Source: an uncultured Coriobacteriaceae bacterium (GTDB taxonomy: Bacteria; Actinomycetota; Coriobacteriia; Coriobacteriales; Atopobiaceae). From it: DNA of 7,334 nt. The notes under the pieces were generated by a model that saw only the letters and a program-made list of their open reading frames with translations, had not been told where the DNA came from and made no database searches. This document shows positions 4,215 to 7,334 of the stretch, in pieces. Position numbers and translations under genes: made by a program. The stretch lies in NCBI GenBank assembly GCA_900551595.1, contig URWR01000079.1, forward strand, positions 1-7,334, given 5' to 3'. Positions within the stretch are counted from its first letter, which is position 1. Each line of letters begins with the position of its first letter.

Positions 4215-6131
4215 TCAAAAATCTTGTGACTCATGAAGTGCTTGCCAAATAGCATGAGCCACCATTTCCGAAATCCCTTCTGTTGCAGCTATCTCCTCTT
4301 CAGAGGCTGCACGAAGACGTTTAAGAGAACCAAAATGGCGCATGAGAAGGCGTTTGCGTTTTGGCCCTACACCAGGAACATCATCAAGTACCGAAACCGT
4401 CATGGCCTTACCACGCAGCTCTCGGTGAAAAGTAATGGCAAAGCGATGGGATTCGTCACGAACCTGTTTGATGAGATACAGCGAGGGTGATCCGGAAGGC
4501 AACACAACCGGCGCTTCGTCCCACGTAACAAAAATTTCCTCATCAGATTTTGCCAAGCCGCATACCGGAATATCGAGACCAAGTTCCTGAAGCTGGTTTA
4601 CCGCAGCTGTAAGCTGGGGCTTACCGCCATCAACCACGATTAAATCAGGACGCTTTCCAAAACGCTCATCAGCCATTCGATCAGGTGCGTAACGTCTACC
4701 CAACACCTCTGACATCGACACAAAGTCATTGGCTTCAGTGAGTGGGGTCTGAATTTTGAAGCGACGATATTGTGACTTATCCGCACGTCCATTGGTGAAC
4801 ACCACCATAGAAGCAACCGTAAAATGCCCGTGGAGCGTAGAGATGTCAAAGCACTCAATGCGCAAAGGTGGGCCTTCAAGCGCGAGTGCGCTTTCCAGCT
4901 CAAGCAATGCTTGATTGGTACGATCGTCTGCATAGCCTGTTCTCACCATGTAACGCACCAGGGCATGACGTGCTTTTGTACCAGCCATATCAAGTAGATG
5001 GCGTTTCTCACCACGTTGAGGACGGTGTAGGTGTACAGCATGGCCACGCTTCTCGGTAAGCCATTCCGCTATAACAGCAGCATCCGCAAGCTCACAATCC
5101 AGATCAACCTCTGCGGGCACGTCGGAGGTTTCATCGTAGTAGCGCTTCAAAAAACCTTCCGCGAGCTCTTCTGCTCCAACATCCAAACCCTTGTCGAGGA
5201 TAAACTCAACCGATCGAATTGTTCGACCCTCGCGTACAACAAACACACAGGCACAGCTGATAGTTTCCTCACGATAAAACCCAATAGCATCAAGGTTTAC
5301 CGCTGAAGGAAGCACCACTTGTTGTTTGTCATCGAGCGCCTGGATTCGTTCGAGCCTTCCCTTGATGCGTCCAGCACGTTCAAAATCTAAGTCAGCCGCT
5401 GCTTGCTGCATCTGTTCGGTAAGCTCCCCAACAATCTGCGAGCGATGTCCTTCAAGAAAACGCTCAACCTGAGCCACATGACGAGCGTATTCCACCGTAT
5501 CTATCATGCCTGCACAAACACCCGGCCCACGTCCAACGTGATAGTCAAAGCAAGGACGACATTTCTCAGCAAGTACCATGTTTGCAATTGCTGCCTGCGT
5601 TGGATCTCTATCAAGCATGCGTTTCGCACGTTTCCACTCTGCACAGGTTGCAAGACAGATTGGCACTACTTTACGAAGAGTATCTATCGTCTCACGCGCT
5701 GCTCGCGCATCGGTATAAGGACCAAAGTAGCGCGTGCCTTTCCGGTGATGCTCGCGCGTATATTTAATGGCTGGGAATACATCAGACTCGGTGATGGCGA
5801 TAAAGGGATAGCTTTTATCATCCTTGAGATCTACGTTAAATGGCGGACGATATTGCGCAATAAGATTGCGCTCCAATACAAGTGCTTCATGTTCTGAGCC
5901 TACGACCACATAATCAAATGAATCTGTCGCAGCCATAAGACGCGGCACCATCGGCCGCTCATCGGATAGTTGCACATACTGACGCATACGCGCGCGTAAA
6001 TTCTTCGCTTTCCCAACATAAAGCACGTCGCCTGAAGCATTTTTCCAGAGATAACAGCCTGGCTCAGTGGGAACTTGTGCCACCTGAGAAGCAAGTTTGG
6101 CTAAGTGCTCATTGTGAGAAGCTTGCGCCAT
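4215..6131 (-). CDS. uvrC: UvrABC excinuclease subunit C
   Basis: UvrC makes the 3' and 5' cuts of nucleotide excision repair after UvrA and UvrB mark a lesion. The 638-residue protein has the full domain order. The GIY-YIG nuclease (about 20-100) shows GCY (26-28), YVG (38-40), Arg48, Glu87 and Asn99. A Cys-containing region follows (about 155-210), then the UvrB-binding UVR motif (about 246-266). The RNase H-like nuclease (about 420-575) has ECFDIS with Asp429, plus Asp469, VVDGG with Asp501, and RDESH with His562. Two helix-hairpin-helix motifs (about 580-635) close the protein. The start is ATG 6129-6131, with AAGGAGG 4 bases upstream; the frame stays open to 6299, but that extension lacks similarity. 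Odd: the usual four-Cys pattern is altered (C159, C163, C191, C194, C206, with GRG in place of GRC) and an insertion of about 20 residues lies within it. No terminator hairpin is visible after its stop, so read-through into the fru region is possible. Confidence 0.97.
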   Translation of the reverse strand: MAQASHNEHLAKLASQVAQVPTEPGCYLWKNASGDVLYVGKAKNLRARMRQYVQLSDERPMVPRLMAATDSFDYVVVGSEHEALVLERNLIAQYRPPFNVDLKDDKSYPFIAITESDVFPAIKYTREHHRKGTRYFGPYTDARAARETIDTLRKVVPICLATCAEWKRAKRMLDRDPTQAAIANMVLAEKCRPCFDYHVGRGPGVCAGMIDTVEYARHVAQVERFLEGHRSQIVGELTEQMQQAAADLDFERAGRIKGRLERIQALDDKQQVVLPSAVNLDAIGFYREETISCACVFVVREGRTIRSVEFILDKGLDVGAEELAEGFLKRYYDETSDVPAEVDLDCELADAAVIAEWLTEKRGHAVHLHRPQRGEKRHLLDMAGTKARHALVRYMVRTGYADDRTNQALLELESALALEGPPLRIECFDISTLHGHFTVASMVVFTNGRADKSQYRRFKIQTPLTEANDFVSMSEVLGRRYAPDRMADERFGKRPDLIVVDGGKPQLTAAVNQLQELGLDIPVCGLAKSDEEIFVTWDEAPVVLPSGSPSLYLIKQVRDESHRFAITFHRELRGKAMTVSVLDDVPGVGPKRKRLLMRHFGSLKRLRAASEEEIAATEGISEMVAHAIWQALHESQDF

Positions 6132-6293
6132 ACACCCTCCTTTTGGCTGCAGATTACTTTGAGCAAACTCTGGTTTTACCATGCATACCCTTATCTTGAA
6201 GACGTCCTGCGTCTGCAGTCTGTAACACCCGAGTAGAATATTGCGCTTGAGTAACAAAGCTGCATAGCATACATACTTGACATGAGGGATAGC
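6132..6293. other. Divergent intergenic region between uvrC and the femAB-like gene
   Basis: These 162 bases hold the promoters of both genes, but no boxes are convincing. For uvrC an AAGGAGG (6136-6142) is clear. For the + strand gene, weak TTGCGC (6241-6246) and TAGCAT (6265-6270) boxes are 18 bp apart, and GAGGG lies 5 bases before its ATG. AGACG (6200-6204) and CGTCT (6210-6214) form a 5-bp stem with a 5-base loop, of unknown role. Confidence 0.4.
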
Positions 6294-7334
6294 ATGCAAA
6301 TCAAAGATATTACCATCGAGGAGCTTGAGGCAATCGCAAGCACATGGTCTGAACCTCTTCCTATAGAACAGACTGCCGTATGGTCAAACTATCAAGCCAC
6401 CATTGATGGACGCACTCCATGGGGCTGCATTGCTATAGAAGACAAGAGTGAAGTTATTGCCGTTGTTTCGTTTACCGACTATGCAACTCATGGCTATCAC
6501 TATCTGCGAGCACACCATGCTCCTGTATGGGCCCAAACTCCAACACCAGAACTTGAGCAAGCAGTTGTGCAGGCTATTCGCAACTATGTCCACAAGCGCG
6601 ACCGTCATATTGCCTTTATCCGCATGTCTGTTAAGGCAGATTTGCCCGAGTGTCACCCCGTGCTTTCGGGTATTCCTTATGATCGGACCGTCATTATTGA
6701 TCTTGCTGGCGATCAGGACGATATTCTTGCGCGTATGAAGCCTCGTGGACGTCGTGATGTACGCAAAGCCTTAAGAGAGAGCCCTGCTACCTGTGCAGAT
6801 GAAACAGATCTTGCACTTGCCTCGTTTGCCGAGTATCACGAAGTGATGTGTGAGACAGGCAAGCGAGATGGCTTTACTCCGGCGCCACTTTCCGACTATC
6901 AAGATATGATTTCAATGCTTGGGCCTGAGCATTGCCGAGTATTTGCTGGACGTATTGATGGCCGTGTCGTTACGTGGTCTATCGTAACCATCTCCGGCAC
7001 ACGAGCAGTACGCTATTACGGAGCCTCGCGCAATGAGACCATGCGTTTTCATGTGACAGACCAACTTGTGCTCTTCGAATGTGTTGAGCTTGGCAAGCTT
7101 GGATGCACCGACTACGACATGATGGCCATTGGCAGCGACTTCTCCCCCTCACTCATGGGACTCAACGAGTTTAAGACGAAGTTTTCCAAAGAGGTTTTCG
7201 AGGTTGCCCCCGATCGCGACATCCCTATAAAACAGGCATTTTATGGCGCACTGTGCAGCGCACGCCACGTAATAGCAGCACGGCGCGAACGCAAACAAGC
7301 TAAGGCAGAACAAGCCCGCCGCAACCAGCCACGG
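6294..7334 (+). CDS. FemAB/FemX-family peptidoglycan branching aminoacyltransferase (partial, runs off the right edge)
   Basis: The frame is open for 347 codons to the window edge with no stop. Family features are ILARMKPRGRRDVRKAL (144-160), resembling the MKP.xRxNIRKA region of FemABX proteins, YYGAS (241-245), and MGLNEFKTKF (288-297), the C-terminal GxxxFKxxF signature. These cytoplasmic enzymes have two GNAT-like folds and transfer amino acids from aminoacyl-tRNA to the stem-peptide diamino acid of lipid II, starting an interpeptide bridge; the amino acid added cannot be read from sequence. A strongly basic tail (about 328-347, rich in Arg, Lys and Gln) begins before the edge, and typical family length suggests the end is near. 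The start at 6294 has GAGGG 5 bases upstream; an in-frame ATG at 6282 is possible but has no site. It is divergent from uvrC and unrelated to it in function. Confidence 0.88.
   Translation, partial: MQIKDITIEELEAIASTWSEPLPIEQTAVWSNYQATIDGRTPWGCIAIEDKSEVIAVVSFTDYATHGYHYLRAHHAPVWAQTPTPELEQAVVQAIRNYVHKRDRHIAFIRMSVKADLPECHPVLSGIPYDRTVIIDLAGDQDDILARMKPRGRRDVRKALRESPATCADETDLALASFAEYHEVMCETGKRDGFTPAPLSDYQDMISMLGPEHCRVFAGRIDGRVVTWSIVTISGTRAVRYYGASRNETMRFHVTDQLVLFECVELGKLGCTDYDMMAIGSDFSPSLMGLNEFKTKFSKEVFEVAPDRDIPIKQAFYGALCSARHVIAARRERKQAKAEQARRNQPR

Larger units (their letters stand above)
4091..4217. promoter_or_regulatory. Helically phased TCA array, probable fruR operator region
   Basis: On the + strand TCA begins at 4095, 4105, 4115, 4125, 4135, 4165, 4175, 4185, 4195 and 4215, exactly 10 bp in register. 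A further TCA at 4154 is one base off, position 4205 has GCA, and only 4145 lacks any match. The bases after TCA are nearly always A or T. Two blocks stand out: TCAATCAATT then TCAATCAGAT (4101-4120), and TTGTTCAAAA then TTGTTCAAAT (4121-4140). Repeats on one helical face suit a multimeric DeoR-type repressor, and the phased A/T tracts could also bend DNA. The array fills nearly the whole space from the uvrC stop to the leader ribosome binding site. The repeat pattern is seen directly; its assignment to FruR is inference. Confidence 0.55.

Noticed and set aside
4091..4217. CRISPR array or tandem minisatellite
   Set aside because: The period is only 10 bp and only a few bases per unit are constant; there are no spacers and no cas genes. 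A phased binding-site array fits better.
5403..5897. 164-codon open frame on the + strand
   Set aside because: It lies opposite conserved uvrC coding sequence and its translation has a Cys/Arg/Thr-rich composition typical of a shadow frame.
6132..6299. Upstream extension of uvrC by 56 codons
   Set aside because: It would overlap the start of the divergent femAB-like gene, has no family similarity, and bypasses the AAGGAGG placed correctly for the ATG at 6129-6131.

Overview
The window most likely comes from a mid-GC (roughly 50%) Gram-positive actinobacterium. A member of the Coriobacteriia (Atopobium/Lancefieldella-like) is my best guess, by inference only. The clues are that rapZ and uvrC lie close together on the same strand, as in the conserved actinobacterial uvrC-rapZ-gluP-whiA cluster; that the RapZ Walker A ends in Arg rather than Lys, as in actinobacterial homologues I recall; and that there is a FemAB-type peptidoglycan branching enzyme and strong AAGGAGG ribosome binding sites.

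Layout, right to left. A femAB-family gene (6294 to the right edge, + strand, partial) diverges from the leftward block. On the - strand follow uvrC (4215..6131), a 201-bp control region, a 20-codon leader ORF (4010..4072), fruR (DeoR family, 3258..4013), fruK (1-phosphofructokinase, 2356..3261), a 126-bp gap with hairpins, fruA (fructose PTS EIIABC, 256..2229), an intrinsic terminator (177..205), and the first 40 codons of rapZ (to 121, running off the left edge).

Function. FruA imports fructose as fructose-1-phosphate with phosphate from HPr, FruK makes fructose-1,6-bisphosphate for glycolysis, and FruR is the expected local repressor, probably relieved by a phosphorylated sugar. UvrC makes the dual incisions of nucleotide excision repair. 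RapZ is a nucleotide-binding regulator. The FemAB-like protein adds amino acids to the lipid II stem peptide. The fru operon sits between uvrC and rapZ, two genes that are usually adjacent in actinobacteria, which suggests a sugar-use module inserted into a housekeeping cluster.

The most unusual region is 4010..4217. The triplet TCA (TGA on the coding strand) recurs at almost exactly 10-bp steps across about 125 bp, usually followed by A/T bases, and a 10-bp repeat (TAAACGGTCA) appears twice 21 bp apart. Just downstream, a short ORF with a strong ribosome binding site ends in an ATGA overlap with fruR. FruR has no recognisable ribosome binding site of its own, and it overlaps fruK by another ATGA. 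This looks like a helically phased operator followed by a chain of translational coupling: leader, then fruR, then fruK.
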